This document shows positions 36,321 through 45,762 of a stretch of 64,000 nt of DNA, piece by piece. This stretch comes from Litoribaculum gwangyangense. GTDB lineage: Bacteria > Bacteroidota > Bacteroidia > Flavobacteriales > Flavobacteriaceae. Both the position numbers and the translations under genes were made by a program. Each line of letters begins with the position of its first letter. Within the stretch, counting starts at the first letter, position 1. Where the stretch lies: positions 1,116,001 through 1,180,000 of the forward strand of contig NZ_BAABJW010000001.1 of the NCBI RefSeq assembly GCF_039543505.1, read 5' to 3'. The notes beneath the pieces are model-generated. The model searched no databases. It was not told the DNA's origin and saw only the letters and a program-made list of their open reading frames with translations.

Positions 36321-36444
36321 AAACAAAAGAATTGTATTTCAATGCTTCACACAGTTTTGCATGCATAGAATGTCAGTTTTCATCTAAAAACATTCGTGTA
36401 TTCGTGGCAAAAAAAGTATATTTGAAAGCATTCAAAAACAACAC

Positions 36445-37800
36445 ATGAACGTACATTTTATAGCTATAGGTGGTGCTGCAATGCATAATTTAGCATTAGC
36501 GTTACATAACAAAGGTTACGAAGTAACTGGAAGTGACGATACCATTTTTGAGCCTTCAAAATCCCGATTGGAAGCTAAAGGCTTGTTGCCAAAAACCTTT
36601 GGTTGGTATCCCGAAAAAATTACTACAAATTTGGACGCCATTGTACTAGGTATGCATGCCAAAGCAGATAATCCTGAACTTTTAAAAGCGCAACAATTAG
36701 GATTGAAAATTTATAGCTATCCCGAGTTTTTGTACGAGCAATCCAAAAATAAAACTCGTGTGGTTATAGGTGGTAGTCATGGTAAAACTACTATAACGTC
36801 TATGATTTTACATGTGATGCATTATCATGATAGGGATGTCGATTATATGGTTGGAGCACAATTGGAAGGTTTTGATGTGATGGTAAAACTTACCGAACGT
36901 AATGATTTTATGGTTTTAGAAGGCGATGAATATTTAAGTTCACCCATTGATAGACGTCCAAAATTTCATTTATACCAACCTAATATTGCTTTGTTAAGTG
37001 GCATTGCGTGGGATCATATTAACGTGTTTCCAACATATGATAATTATGTGGAGCAGTTCCGCATTTTTGTGGACAGTATAATAAGTGGTGGAAGCATCAA
37101 CTATAACGATGAAGACCCCGAAGTAAAAAGGGTGGTGGAAGCCAGCGAAAACACCATTCGTAAAATCCCCTATAAAACACCAAAATATATTGTTGTAAAT
37201 GGACAAACCCTTTTGGAAACTCCTGAAGGCGATTTACCTATTGAGGTTTTTGGAGCACATAACTTAAATAATTTGGCCGGTGCTAAATGGGTTTGTCAGC
37301 ATATGGGCATTGATGAAGACGATTTTTATGAAGCTATTGCCACATTTAAAGGCGCTAGTAAACGGCTTGAAAAAATAGCCGAAGGGTTAAACAGTGTTGC
37401 GTATAAAGATTTTGCACATTCGCCAAGTAAAGTGGAGGCCACCACCAAAGCTGTAAAGGAACAATACAATAACAGAACTTTAGTAGCCTGTTTAGAGCTC
37501 CATACTTACAGCAGTCTAAATGCTGAATTTTTAAAGGAATACAAAGGCGCTTTGGATGCCGCCGATGTTGCCGTGGTATTTTACTCGCCACATGCCGTAG
37601 AAATTAAAAAACTTGAAGAAGTTACACACGAACAAATTGCCAGTGCGTTTGAGCGTGACGATTTAATTATTTACACCAATCCAGACGACTTTAAAAACTT
37701 TCTCTTCTCCCAAAGTTTTAATAACAAAGCTTTATTGTTAATGAGTTCCGGTGATTATGGCGGATTGGATTTTGAAATAGTTAAGAGCTTAATTCAATAA
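36445..37800 (+). CDS. mpl: Mpl-like Mur ligase (UDP-MurNAc-tripeptide recycling)
   Basis: A 451-residue Mur ligase. The Rossmann-like UDP domain opens with HFIAIGGAAMHNLALAL, the ATP loop is IGGSHGKTTITSMI, and the central domain has LEGDEYLSSP, IALLSGIAWDHINVFPTYD and a late DFAHSPSKVEAT. The DEY and the AWDH signatures match Mpl, which ligates recycled murein tripeptide to UDP-MurNAc, better than MurC; MurC would show a different DE segment. The cytosolic role in cell-wall recycling is by family. It is monocistronic. Confidence 0.85.
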   Translation: MNVHFIAIGGAAMHNLALALHNKGYEVTGSDDTIFEPSKSRLEAKGLLPKTFGWYPEKITTNLDAIVLGMHAKADNPELLKAQQLGLKIYSYPEFLYEQSKNKTRVVIGGSHGKTTITSMILHVMHYHDRDVDYMVGAQLEGFDVMVKLTERNDFMVLEGDEYLSSPIDRRPKFHLYQPNIALLSGIAWDHINVFPTYDNYVEQFRIFVDSIISGGSINYNDEDPEVKRVVEASENTIRKIPYKTPKYIVVNGQTLLETPEGDLPIEVFGAHNLNNLAGAKWVCQHMGIDEDDFYEAIATFKGASKRLEKIAEGLNSVAYKDFAHSPSKVEATTKAVKEQYNNRTLVACLELHTYSSLNAEFLKEYKGALDAADVAVVFYSPHAVEIKKLEEVTHEQIASAFERDDLIIYTNPDDFKNFLFSQSFNNKALLLMSSGDYGGLDFEIVKSLIQ

Positions 37801-37925
37801 TTTTGCATACCATTTAAATTTACTCAAGGGAGTTATCAATTAAATATTGAGCATTTTAAATACCCTGTTTTATTTTATTATTTGAATAAATAATTATATT
37901 TTAGGTTGCATTATACAACCAACCA

Positions 37926-40900
37926 TTGAAAATCAATTTTTTAACTAAGTCATTTTCCTATTCTGGAATAATTAATTATTCTTTTATTTTAGGAATTCTT
38001 TTAAATGCTTGTTCTAATCCTTTAACTAAAGAGGTAACAATGGCTTATGACTCTTTACCTGAATATGTGGATTACAACTTTCATATAAAACCAATTCTTT
38101 CTGATCGTTGTTACACCTGTCACGGTCCTGATCCTCAAACAAGAAAGGCAGGGTTAAGGCTTGATATTGAAGAAGAGGCCTTTAAAAAGTTGGAGTCAGG
38201 AAATTATGCATTCGTAAGAAATCGTATCTCAAAAAGTGAAGTTATTCATCGTTTGGTAAGTAATGACCTTGATAAAATAATGCCGCCACCTGAAGCTGAA
38301 CTCAATATGTCACCTCGTGAAATTGCATTAATAGCAAAATGGATCGAGCAAGGAGCTCAGTGGAAAGAACATTGGTCTTTTTTAGCACTTAATGCCCCTG
38401 AAGTACCACAATTAAATAACGAGTGGAAGCGTAATAATAGTATAGATAATTACATTCAAGATAATTTAGTTCAATTAGGGCTTGAGCCATCCACTGAGAC
38501 AGATAAAGAGCATTTGATAAGAAGAATCACTATGGATCTTACAGGTTTACCACCTTCTGTTGAAGACATTGATGCTTTTCTAAATGACACCTCAGAGGAT
38601 GCTTACGAAAAAGTTGTAGACCGACTTTTACAGAGTGATGCTTACGCTGAACGGATGGCACAAGAATGGATGGATGTATCCCGTTATTCAGATTCACATG
38701 GGGTTTCATTTGATGGGTATCGAACCTCATGGCCGTTCCGCGATTGGGTTATACAAGCCTTCAAAAATAATATGCCTTACGATAAGTTTATAACGCATCA
38801 ACTAGCTGGAGATCTTATACCTGATGCGAATGAACAATCCAAAATAGCAACGGCTTTTGTGCGCATGAATCCTTTAGAAGGTTCTGCCGGTTCTATTCCA
38901 GAAGAGTTCCGGGTTGAGTATGTCAACGAAAGGGCAGGGGTAACAGGAACAGCGCTTCTTGGGCTTACAGTAGAATGTGCCAAATGCCATGATCATAAAT
39001 TTGATCCCATTTCACAAAAGGAATTTTATCAGATATCTGCTTTTTTTAACAACACTATGGAATATGGTTTGGCACCAGCTGATTCCGACCGCCCACCTAC
39101 AATTATTCTTTTAAATGACAAAGAAAAATCAGAGATTAAAACTTATATTGAATCCCTAAATACCGAAAAAAATGAACTTGATAGCGAAGTGAGGTTAAAT
39201 TATACCAACTATCAAAAACCTTTACCGAAAGCTGCAGTTTCAGAACCTCTTGGATACTACGCGTTTAACACCATAAAACCTTACAAAAAAGAGATTAAGA
39301 GAAAGAAAAAGAAAGAAGAAAAGAAAGAAGAAAAGAAAGATAAAAATAAAATTAAGGAAAAAAAGAAAGAAGCAGTTAAAAAGAAAGTGTTTAAAGAACT
39401 GCAAATGCTTGACGATAACAAAGAGGCTGAAGCTAATTTAAAAATTACGCTTACAGATGGGAAATATGGCAAGGCCGCCTATTTTAATGAAGAATATGAT
39501 AACATATCGCTTCTCAAAATTGGGGAGTTTGAACATTATGATTCTTTTAGTATTAGCACATGGATTAACACAGAAAAGGATTCAATAGGATCTTCACAAA
39601 CCATTATAGGGAATTCTGGAACGGTATTACAATTCCATCGTGGATGGGAACTCGCATTAGATTCTACGAATCATGTTAGAGTACGATTTATCCATCGTTT
39701 ACCCGATGAAGTTATTTCAGTGAGTTCACTAAACTCAATAACTGCCAATCAATGGAATCAGGTTGGATTTACCTATGATGGAAGCCAATCTGCAACGGGC
39801 ATTTCTATTTTTATAAATGGTAAAAAAGTAAATACAAGAACCAATTTTGATCAATTAAAAAGATCAATCCTTCCAGTAAATTTTAGCGTGCAACGTGATT
39901 CGCTACCTTTGGTAGTTGGAAGTAGCAATCGAAAATGGACAGAAGATCTTGGATTATTCCGAGGTGCAATTGATGAAATTAGAATCTATAACGAACAGTT
40001 ATCTCAATGGGAAATGGCCATATTGGGCGAAGCAGAAATTGATGAAAATTCAAAAGGGATTAAAGAAGAATATTGGTTCTTGAAAGATAAAGCTCTAGCC
40101 TCTACAAGAACTAAGATGCGTAAAAAAAGAATAGAAATTAGTAAGATTCTTGACAGTGCGAATGAATTAATGGTTATGGAAGATCTGAAGGTGCCCCGCA
40201 AGACTTATATCTTAGAAAAAGGATTGTATAACCAACACGGGGAGGCCGTTGAACCAGGAGGGATTGATAAGGTGTTACCGTATAGCAGTAATTTACCAAA
40301 AAATAGGTTAGGACTTACCAAATGGCTTTTTGACGATAAGAATCCGATTGTACCAAGAGTTGCCATTAATAGATATTGGCAGATGATATTTGGTCAAGGA
40401 TTAGTAAAAACAGCCGAAGATTTCGGAAGTCAAGGTGAAAGACCAAGCCATCCGGAATTATTGGATTGGTTAGCCGTTGATTTTAAAAATAATGGTTGGG
40501 ACATTAAACGATCTATAAAGCAAATGGTTATGTCGTATACTTACAGGCAGACTTCATTTTGTGAAGAATACTTGCGTGAACTGGATCCAGAAAATAAGTA
40601 TCTGGCTAGAAGTCCTTCATACCGTTGGCCTGCTGAAATGATTAGAGACAATGCATTGAAAGCAAGTGGTTTATTGGTTGAAGAGATAGGTGGTCCCAGC
40701 GTTAAACCCTATCAACCAGATGGCCTTTGGGCTGAAGTAGGTATGGGTTCCAAAAAACTTTCTAAATATGTGTCCGACAAAGGAAAGAATTTGTATCGAC
40801 GCAGTCTATACACTTTTTCAAGACGTTTCGCTCCTAATCCTACCATGATTAATTTTGATATGACTTCAAAAGAAATCTGTACAATACGGCGGACTACAAC

Positions 40901-41252
40901 TAGCACTCCTTTACAGGCTCTTACACTTCTAAACGACCCTCAGTTTGTAGAAGCCTCAAGGGTATTGTCAGAGAAAGTTCAAAAAGAATTTCCAAATAGC
41001 CTAAATCAGCAAATTGAATTGGCATTTAGAAGGTCTACTGGTTTAAAACCTAATAAAGAGCAACTAGAAATCTTGACTGGACAGTATCAACAGTCTTTAG
41101 AGCAATTTAAAAAGGAGCCTGTAATGGCAGATTCTATTTTATCGGTAGGAGAGTGGCCATTTGACAAAGTACTTTCAAAAGAAAGTACAGCAGCAATGAC
41201 TCTAGTAGTCAGCACAATTTTGAATTTCGACGAATCTTACATGAAACGATAA
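37926..41252 (+). CDS. PSCyt1-DUF1549-LamG-DUF1553 lipoprotein
   Basis: An 1108-residue protein. A TTG start at 37926 gives a lipobox (LLNAC, Cys29), and no in-frame ATG occurs earlier; ATG 38040 would delete the signal. Domains in order: Planctomycete-type cytochrome c PSCyt1 with heme motif Cys62-Tyr-Thr-Cys65-His66; DUF1549 (about 168-380, MDLTGLPPSVEDIDAFL and VECAKCHDHKFDPI, a second CxxCH); a Lys-rich linker (about 452-489); a LamG/concanavalin-like domain (about 508-690); and DUF1553 (about 790-1075, NRYWQMIFGQGLV, STPLQALTLLNDPQFV). It would be an envelope redox-linked protein that also binds glycans. The activity is unknown; the gene heads a three-gene operon. Confidence 0.88.
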   Translation: MKINFLTKSFSYSGIINYSFILGILLNACSNPLTKEVTMAYDSLPEYVDYNFHIKPILSDRCYTCHGPDPQTRKAGLRLDIEEEAFKKLESGNYAFVRNRISKSEVIHRLVSNDLDKIMPPPEAELNMSPREIALIAKWIEQGAQWKEHWSFLALNAPEVPQLNNEWKRNNSIDNYIQDNLVQLGLEPSTETDKEHLIRRITMDLTGLPPSVEDIDAFLNDTSEDAYEKVVDRLLQSDAYAERMAQEWMDVSRYSDSHGVSFDGYRTSWPFRDWVIQAFKNNMPYDKFITHQLAGDLIPDANEQSKIATAFVRMNPLEGSAGSIPEEFRVEYVNERAGVTGTALLGLTVECAKCHDHKFDPISQKEFYQISAFFNNTMEYGLAPADSDRPPTIILLNDKEKSEIKTYIESLNTEKNELDSEVRLNYTNYQKPLPKAAVSEPLGYYAFNTIKPYKKEIKRKKKKEEKKEEKKDKNKIKEKKKEAVKKKVFKELQMLDDNKEAEANLKITLTDGKYGKAAYFNEEYDNISLLKIGEFEHYDSFSISTWINTEKDSIGSSQTIIGNSGTVLQFHRGWELALDSTNHVRVRFIHRLPDEVISVSSLNSITANQWNQVGFTYDGSQSATGISIFINGKKVNTRTNFDQLKRSILPVNFSVQRDSLPLVVGSSNRKWTEDLGLFRGAIDEIRIYNEQLSQWEMAILGEAEIDENSKGIKEEYWFLKDKALASTRTKMRKKRIEISKILDSANELMVMEDLKVPRKTYILEKGLYNQHGEAVEPGGIDKVLPYSSNLPKNRLGLTKWLFDDKNPIVPRVAINRYWQMIFGQGLVKTAEDFGSQGERPSHPELLDWLAVDFKNNGWDIKRSIKQMVMSYTYRQTSFCEEYLRELDPENKYLARSPSYRWPAEMIRDNALKASGLLVEEIGGPSVKPYQPDGLWAEVGMGSKKLSKYVSDKGKNLYRRSLYTFSRRFAPNPTMINFDMTSKEICTIRRTTTSTPLQALTLLNDPQFVEASRVLSEKVQKEFPNSLNQQIELAFRRSTGLKPNKEQLEILTGQYQQSLEQFKKEPVMADSILSVGEWPFDKVLSKESTAAMTLVVSTILNFDESYMKR

Positions 41253-41253
41253 T

Positions 41254-42687
41254 ATGAACGATCACAATCACAACCATCATCATAACCCTATAAGCCGAAA
41301 GGATTTTCTAAGTAAAGCCACCCTTGGACTTGGAGCTATATCTTTAGCATCTTTGATTAATCCCTTAAGCGCGTTTGGCGCATCTTTAAAAACACCTATA
41401 GGTCCTCATTTTGCCCCTAAAGCCAAGCGAATCATTTTTTTAAATATGATTGGGGCGCCTTCACAATTAGATCTGTTTGATTATAAACCAATTCTAACAA
41501 AAATGCATGGTGTGGAGTTGCCAAACAGTGTTATGGGAGACCGTGTAACAGCAACCGTAGCTGCACAAGCTACAAAACCTATAGTTAGACCTCTTTACGA
41601 ATTTAAACAGCGCGGACAAAGTGGAATGTGGATGAGTGATTTGATGCCTTACATGGCTCAAATTACTGATGAGCTATGTATGATTAACTCCATGTATACA
41701 GAATCTGTGCAGCATGAACCTGCTCAAATGTTTACTCATACAGGTTCTGAAATTCCTGGTAGACCTACCATGGGCTCTTGGATAAGTTATGGACTTGGGT
41801 CAGAAAATGAGAACCTCCCAAATTATATTTCTTTAATGACCAAAGGAAATGAAGGTGGGTCATCTAGATTACTTTCAAGTGGTTTTCTGCCTGCCGAACA
41901 TCAGGGAGTACAACTTAGGAGCGGTAAAAACCCAGTATTATTTTTAAATAACCCTCCTGGTGTTTCTGAGTCTATAAGACGTGAGCAGCTTAATCATCTG
42001 CAAAAGTTACAGAATCAAAACTATACAACTTGGGAAGATGAAAGTATAAAAGCTAAAATGGCTCAATATGAAATGGCTTTTCGAATGCAGACTTCAGTTC
42101 CAGAAGTTATGAATACGGAAGGTGAACCAGATCATATTTACGAATTGTATGGTGAAGATAGCAAGAAACCGGGAACCTTTGCAAGCAATTGCTTATTGGC
42201 CAGACGATTGGCTGAGCGTGGTGTGCGATTTGTACAGTTATATCATGGAGGTTGGGACCACCACAGTAATTTACCAAAACAGATTCCTAAAAACTGTAAA
42301 GATGTAGATCAAGCATCAGCCGCCTTAATCATGGATCTTAAACAACGGGGATTACTTGAAGATACTCTGGTGATTTGGGGAGGAGAATTTGGTAGAACCA
42401 GTTTCTCACAAGGACAATTAACTAAAGATAATTTTGGTAGAGATCATCACCCTGACGCCTATACCATGTTGATGGCGGGTGCTGGCGTGAAGAAAGGGCT
42501 TACATATGGTGCTACCGATGATTTTGGATATCATATTACAGAAAATAAGGTGCATGTGCACGACTTCAATGCCACAATATTGCATTTGTTGGGAATAGAT
42601 CATGAAAAACTGAACTATAAGTATCAAGGGAGAAGATTTCGCCTAACCGATGTACACGGAAATGTGGTTAAAGATATTTTAAGTTAA
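41254..42687 (+). CDS. Tat-type DUF1501 (sulfatase-like) protein
   Basis: A 477-residue exported protein beginning with a His/Asn-rich stretch and then SRKDFLSKATLGLGA, a Tat-like signal in which Lys replaces the second Arg, followed by a hydrophobic segment ending in AFGA. The DUF1501 body shows KRIIFLNMIGAPSQLDLFDYKP, the SMYTESVQHEPAQMFTHTGS stretch split, WGGEFGRTSF and GRDHHPDAYTMLMAGAGVK, an alkaline-phosphatase/sulfatase-like fold in known relatives. DUF1501 is almost always found beside DUF1549/DUF1553 proteins. No activity is established. It starts one base after the lipoprotein gene. Confidence 0.9.
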   Translation: MNDHNHNHHHNPISRKDFLSKATLGLGAISLASLINPLSAFGASLKTPIGPHFAPKAKRIIFLNMIGAPSQLDLFDYKPILTKMHGVELPNSVMGDRVTATVAAQATKPIVRPLYEFKQRGQSGMWMSDLMPYMAQITDELCMINSMYTESVQHEPAQMFTHTGSEIPGRPTMGSWISYGLGSENENLPNYISLMTKGNEGGSSRLLSSGFLPAEHQGVQLRSGKNPVLFLNNPPGVSESIRREQLNHLQKLQNQNYTTWEDESIKAKMAQYEMAFRMQTSVPEVMNTEGEPDHIYELYGEDSKKPGTFASNCLLARRLAERGVRFVQLYHGGWDHHSNLPKQIPKNCKDVDQASAALIMDLKQRGLLEDTLVIWGGEFGRTSFSQGQLTKDNFGRDHHPDAYTMLMAGAGVKKGLTYGATDDFGYHITENKVHVHDFNATILHLLGIDHEKLNYKYQGRRFRLTDVHGNVVKDILS

Positions 42688-44081
42688 TGGAATGGGAATC
42701 TTTTATTGGGCGTTTTCATCCTTTGATGGTTCATTTGCCAATAGGTATATTTATACTGGGTTATATTTTTGAAGTATTACGTCGATTGAATTTTCAAAAT
42801 TTAATTGTTTCTAGAAAAGTTGTTGTTTTCACATATATTTTGGGGTTTCTTACGGGTTTAGTTGCAGCGATTACTGGATGGTTTTTGTCCTTTAGTGATG
42901 ATTATGGTATTGAAGCATTAAATAGTCATAAACAATTAGGAATCATAACATTAGTGGTTATGTTGCTAGTTATAATCTATCAAATAACGGCTTCAAAAAA
43001 CAACAACAAATCCAAATTGGCAGCATCTACGTTAGCTATCATACTAACTTTCCTAACTGGACATTTTGGAGGCAATCTTACCCATGGGTCTAACTATTTG
43101 GTTCAGTATGGCCCAGATTTCCTTAAATTTAATGAAAAAAGGTATGCTATTGATTTAGGTGAAAAAAATCCTGATTCAATTCAAATTTATTCAAACTTTA
43201 TACAACCACTTATTCAAAATAAATGTGTAGCTTGTCATAGTACTGATAACTATAAAGGGGGATTAATTCTTGATCGTTACAGCGACCTATTTATGGATGC
43301 TGACCATGGGAAACCTATTTCTCCCGGTAATATTGATAATAGTGAATTATTTACTCGAGTTACTTTACCAGAAAATCACGAAAAAATTATGCCACCTCGG
43401 GGAGCCGGGTTTGGTTATACAGATCTTCAAATTCTGAAGTATTGGATTGAAAATGGAGCAGATAGTTTGGCTGTTTTCAATTCTGATAGCATGAGCGAGG
43501 AGCTGATATCTTTAATGAATCGTGATTTTGGATTAGATTTTAGTCCGAAACCACACTATGAGAAAGTTTATGTAGATTCCCTTGATTCAGGTCTTATGAC
43601 TCAATTGCGCAATTCTGGATTTAAGGTTAATTACTTAGGCTTGTCTAACTTTTTGCTTGAAGTCGTATTTAAAGAAGATTCAATTACCACTGATCAAATA
43701 AAAATACTGAATCAAGTTTCTGATAGAATTACATTTTTGAAAATCTCTAACAGTAAGTTATCCGAGGATTTAATTGGAGAAATTGCTGAAATAAAACATT
43801 TAACACGTATTGATTTAAGCAAAAATGAGCTCAATGGTAAAATGGTATCGTTTCTGAATAAACACGACCATCTTGAGGCGGCGAATCTCAATAATACGGA
43901 TCTAGATGATTTATCATTACAAAAGCTATTAGATAGATTTAATTCTTTAAGAGTTTATTTAGGCAACACTAATGTCACTCCCACACAAATAATAAATTTA
44001 GCTCAAACTTACGAAGACGCTGAAGTAATATCCGAATTTAAATTTGAAAAAGTAGCTGAAGCCAAGTCGGTTTTTAAATAA
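42687..44081 (+). CDS. DUF2231 - cytochrome c - leucine-rich repeat membrane protein
   Basis: A 464-residue protein that starts with four hydrophobic helices (about residues 10-130, DUF2231: FHPLMVHLPIGIFILGYIFE, GWFLSFSDDYG, LTFLTGHFGGNLTHG). A periplasmic cytochrome domain follows with heme motif Cys180-Val-Ala-Cys-His and the PENHEKIMPPRGAG methionine-ligand segment. The last third carries leucine-rich repeat units (LSKNELNGKMVSFL, LNNTDLDDLSLQKLLDRF). Its ATG overlaps the DUF1501 stop (TAATG). By architecture it could be the inner-membrane electron-transfer partner of the two preceding exported proteins. That role is inferred. Confidence 0.85.
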   Translation: MEWESFIGRFHPLMVHLPIGIFILGYIFEVLRRLNFQNLIVSRKVVVFTYILGFLTGLVAAITGWFLSFSDDYGIEALNSHKQLGIITLVVMLLVIIYQITASKNNNKSKLAASTLAIILTFLTGHFGGNLTHGSNYLVQYGPDFLKFNEKRYAIDLGEKNPDSIQIYSNFIQPLIQNKCVACHSTDNYKGGLILDRYSDLFMDADHGKPISPGNIDNSELFTRVTLPENHEKIMPPRGAGFGYTDLQILKYWIENGADSLAVFNSDSMSEELISLMNRDFGLDFSPKPHYEKVYVDSLDSGLMTQLRNSGFKVNYLGLSNFLLEVVFKEDSITTDQIKILNQVSDRITFLKISNSKLSEDLIGEIAEIKHLTRIDLSKNELNGKMVSFLNKHDHLEAANLNNTDLDDLSLQKLLDRFNSLRVYLGNTNVTPTQIINLAQTYEDAEVISEFKFEKVAEAKSVFK

Positions 44082-44091
44082 AAAAAATTTA

Positions 44092-45678
44092 TTAAATTTT
44101 TTTTAACTTGATACAAGTTTTATTACCTGAATAGTCCTTTGCACAAATATTGACTAGGTTGATATCGATGCTGTCCGATATCGTTGCGGTCCACAAATTT
44201 TCACCATACCAGGTCATAGGAACTTTATTACTCATACTATCAAACTCTAAGTTTATAGCAGTCCAATCTTGTGGCATATTTGGACTTTTATTATCATGAA
44301 TTCTAGCTTTTATTGTAATTTTTTTACTTTTTTTATTTTCATTTACTTGGAAATGTGAAATAATAGGCTTGGCTGTATCTGGATTAATATCATAACCTAT
44401 AAAGATTCTCTCCTCAATACCTTCTGCCCCTTCGCCTTGTCCCATGACGATGTCCATTTTTTTATCATTATCTATATCTCCTAATACCATCGACAACGTT
44501 AGCGGTGTTTGTTTACCGAAAAAAACAGGTTGCAAGAGGCTAAATTTACCGGTTCCATCATTAATTAGCAATCTATCTTCTCCTGTTAAGGAACTAATTA
44601 AAAAGTCTGGATCTCCATCCGAGTCATAGTCAATAAATACAACATTGTTATCATCTTTTCCAATATTATCAGAATCTGGCCAAAGTAACTCAGTATCGTC
44701 AATAAATCGTTTGCCCTCATCATTTAAAAAAATATGTTCTCTTCTGGAGCTAGATTCTTTATCAACAATATCCCCATCATTAACAGTAATTAAATCAAGA
44801 AATCCATCATTATTTATATCCATAGCTTCAAAATCATAGTTATTTGTATAAGCAGGTAAAAGCCTTTTGTCCTCAAAAACCCCTTGCCCATTATTAACAA
44901 ATATTCTGCTCGTGCCACATCTTTTACAAGATATTGCTATGTCCAAATCAAAGTCATTGTCAAAATCTATAAATTCCAAATCCCATGAAAATTGAATTAG
45001 AAGATCTGGCATTTGATTTTTAGTTACATCTGTAAATTTACCAAATCCATCATTTAACCAAAGCATGGTTCTTCCGCCAATATTATTCATGTTAGATCCT
45101 TCACCCCAATCTGATAAAATCAAGTCAAGATCACCATCATTATCTACATCTCCCAACTCTAAATCCCCTACACTAGCGTTTAATTTTGGTAATTGTGTAG
45201 CTGTTACATTTTTGAATTTTCCATTTCCAAGGCCGATATAAAGTTCACTTTGTGTTTGATACGTTGTCCCAACAATAATATCTGGAATGTTATCCTTATT
45301 AATATCACGTACTTTTATCACTCTGGAATAAAATTTTTTATCTCCAAAAATTTCAGTCGTTATTTCTTTAAACTTTGTTTTTGGACCCTTATTGATAAAA
45401 ATTCTACTTGCTTCCAAATCTCCCGGTACAGAGTAATTGCCACCATTGGCAAATATTAAATCTAATAAATGGTCATTATTTATATCTACAACTTCAACTC
45501 TATTGGTCCATTCCTTTGTTATGGGTAGGTAAGTAGATGTTTTATCTACCCACAATTTTTTCGTTCTACTTATTTCAGCGATATCACTTGGGATATTATT
45601 CTGTTTACAATTCAAAATAATAAGCAATACTGAAAAAAGAACTATTCTTATTATTCTTTGATTAAACTGTTTTTTCAA
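44092..45678 (-). CDS. FG-GAP/VCBS beta-propeller lipoprotein
   Basis: A 528-residue lipoprotein with lipobox LILNC (Cys24). Seven calcium-loop repeats of FG-GAP type follow, with cores DINNDHLLD, DINKDNIPD, DVDNDGDLD, DFDNDFDLD, DINNDGFLD, DYDSDGDPD and DIDNDKKMD. Seven such loops fit a seven-blade propeller. The C-terminus (about 430-528) is a separate beta domain. It is convergent with, and ten bases from, the DUF2231-cytochrome gene, so it is a neighbour rather than an operon member. Binding partners are unknown. Confidence 0.87.
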   Translation of the reverse strand: MKKQFNQRIIRIVLFSVLLIILNCKQNNIPSDIAEISRTKKLWVDKTSTYLPITKEWTNRVEVVDINNDHLLDLIFANGGNYSVPGDLEASRIFINKGPKTKFKEITTEIFGDKKFYSRVIKVRDINKDNIPDIIVGTTYQTQSELYIGLGNGKFKNVTATQLPKLNASVGDLELGDVDNDGDLDLILSDWGEGSNMNNIGGRTMLWLNDGFGKFTDVTKNQMPDLLIQFSWDLEFIDFDNDFDLDIAISCKRCGTSRIFVNNGQGVFEDKRLLPAYTNNYDFEAMDINNDGFLDLITVNDGDIVDKESSSRREHIFLNDEGKRFIDDTELLWPDSDNIGKDDNNVVFIDYDSDGDPDFLISSLTGEDRLLINDGTGKFSLLQPVFFGKQTPLTLSMVLGDIDNDKKMDIVMGQGEGAEGIEERIFIGYDINPDTAKPIISHFQVNENKKSKKITIKARIHDNKSPNMPQDWTAINLEFDSMSNKVPMTWYGENLWTATISDSIDINLVNICAKDYSGNKTCIKLKKI

Positions 45679-45762
45679 TTGAATTATTTAAATTAAGATT
45701 TACACATAGTTTCACAAAAGTTGTTGTTTATTTGGTTTTATGCCGAATAAATCCTAGTAAAA

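Noticed and set aside
39281..39472. Ser/Phe-rich small frame on the minus strand
   Set aside because: It is the complement of the lysine-rich purine tract in the DUF1553 lipoprotein gene.
44081..44104. A/T-only palindrome between convergent genes as a terminator
   Set aside because: The arms are purely A and T with a one-base centre and no GC stem, so it cannot be distinguished from composition; not listed as a feature.
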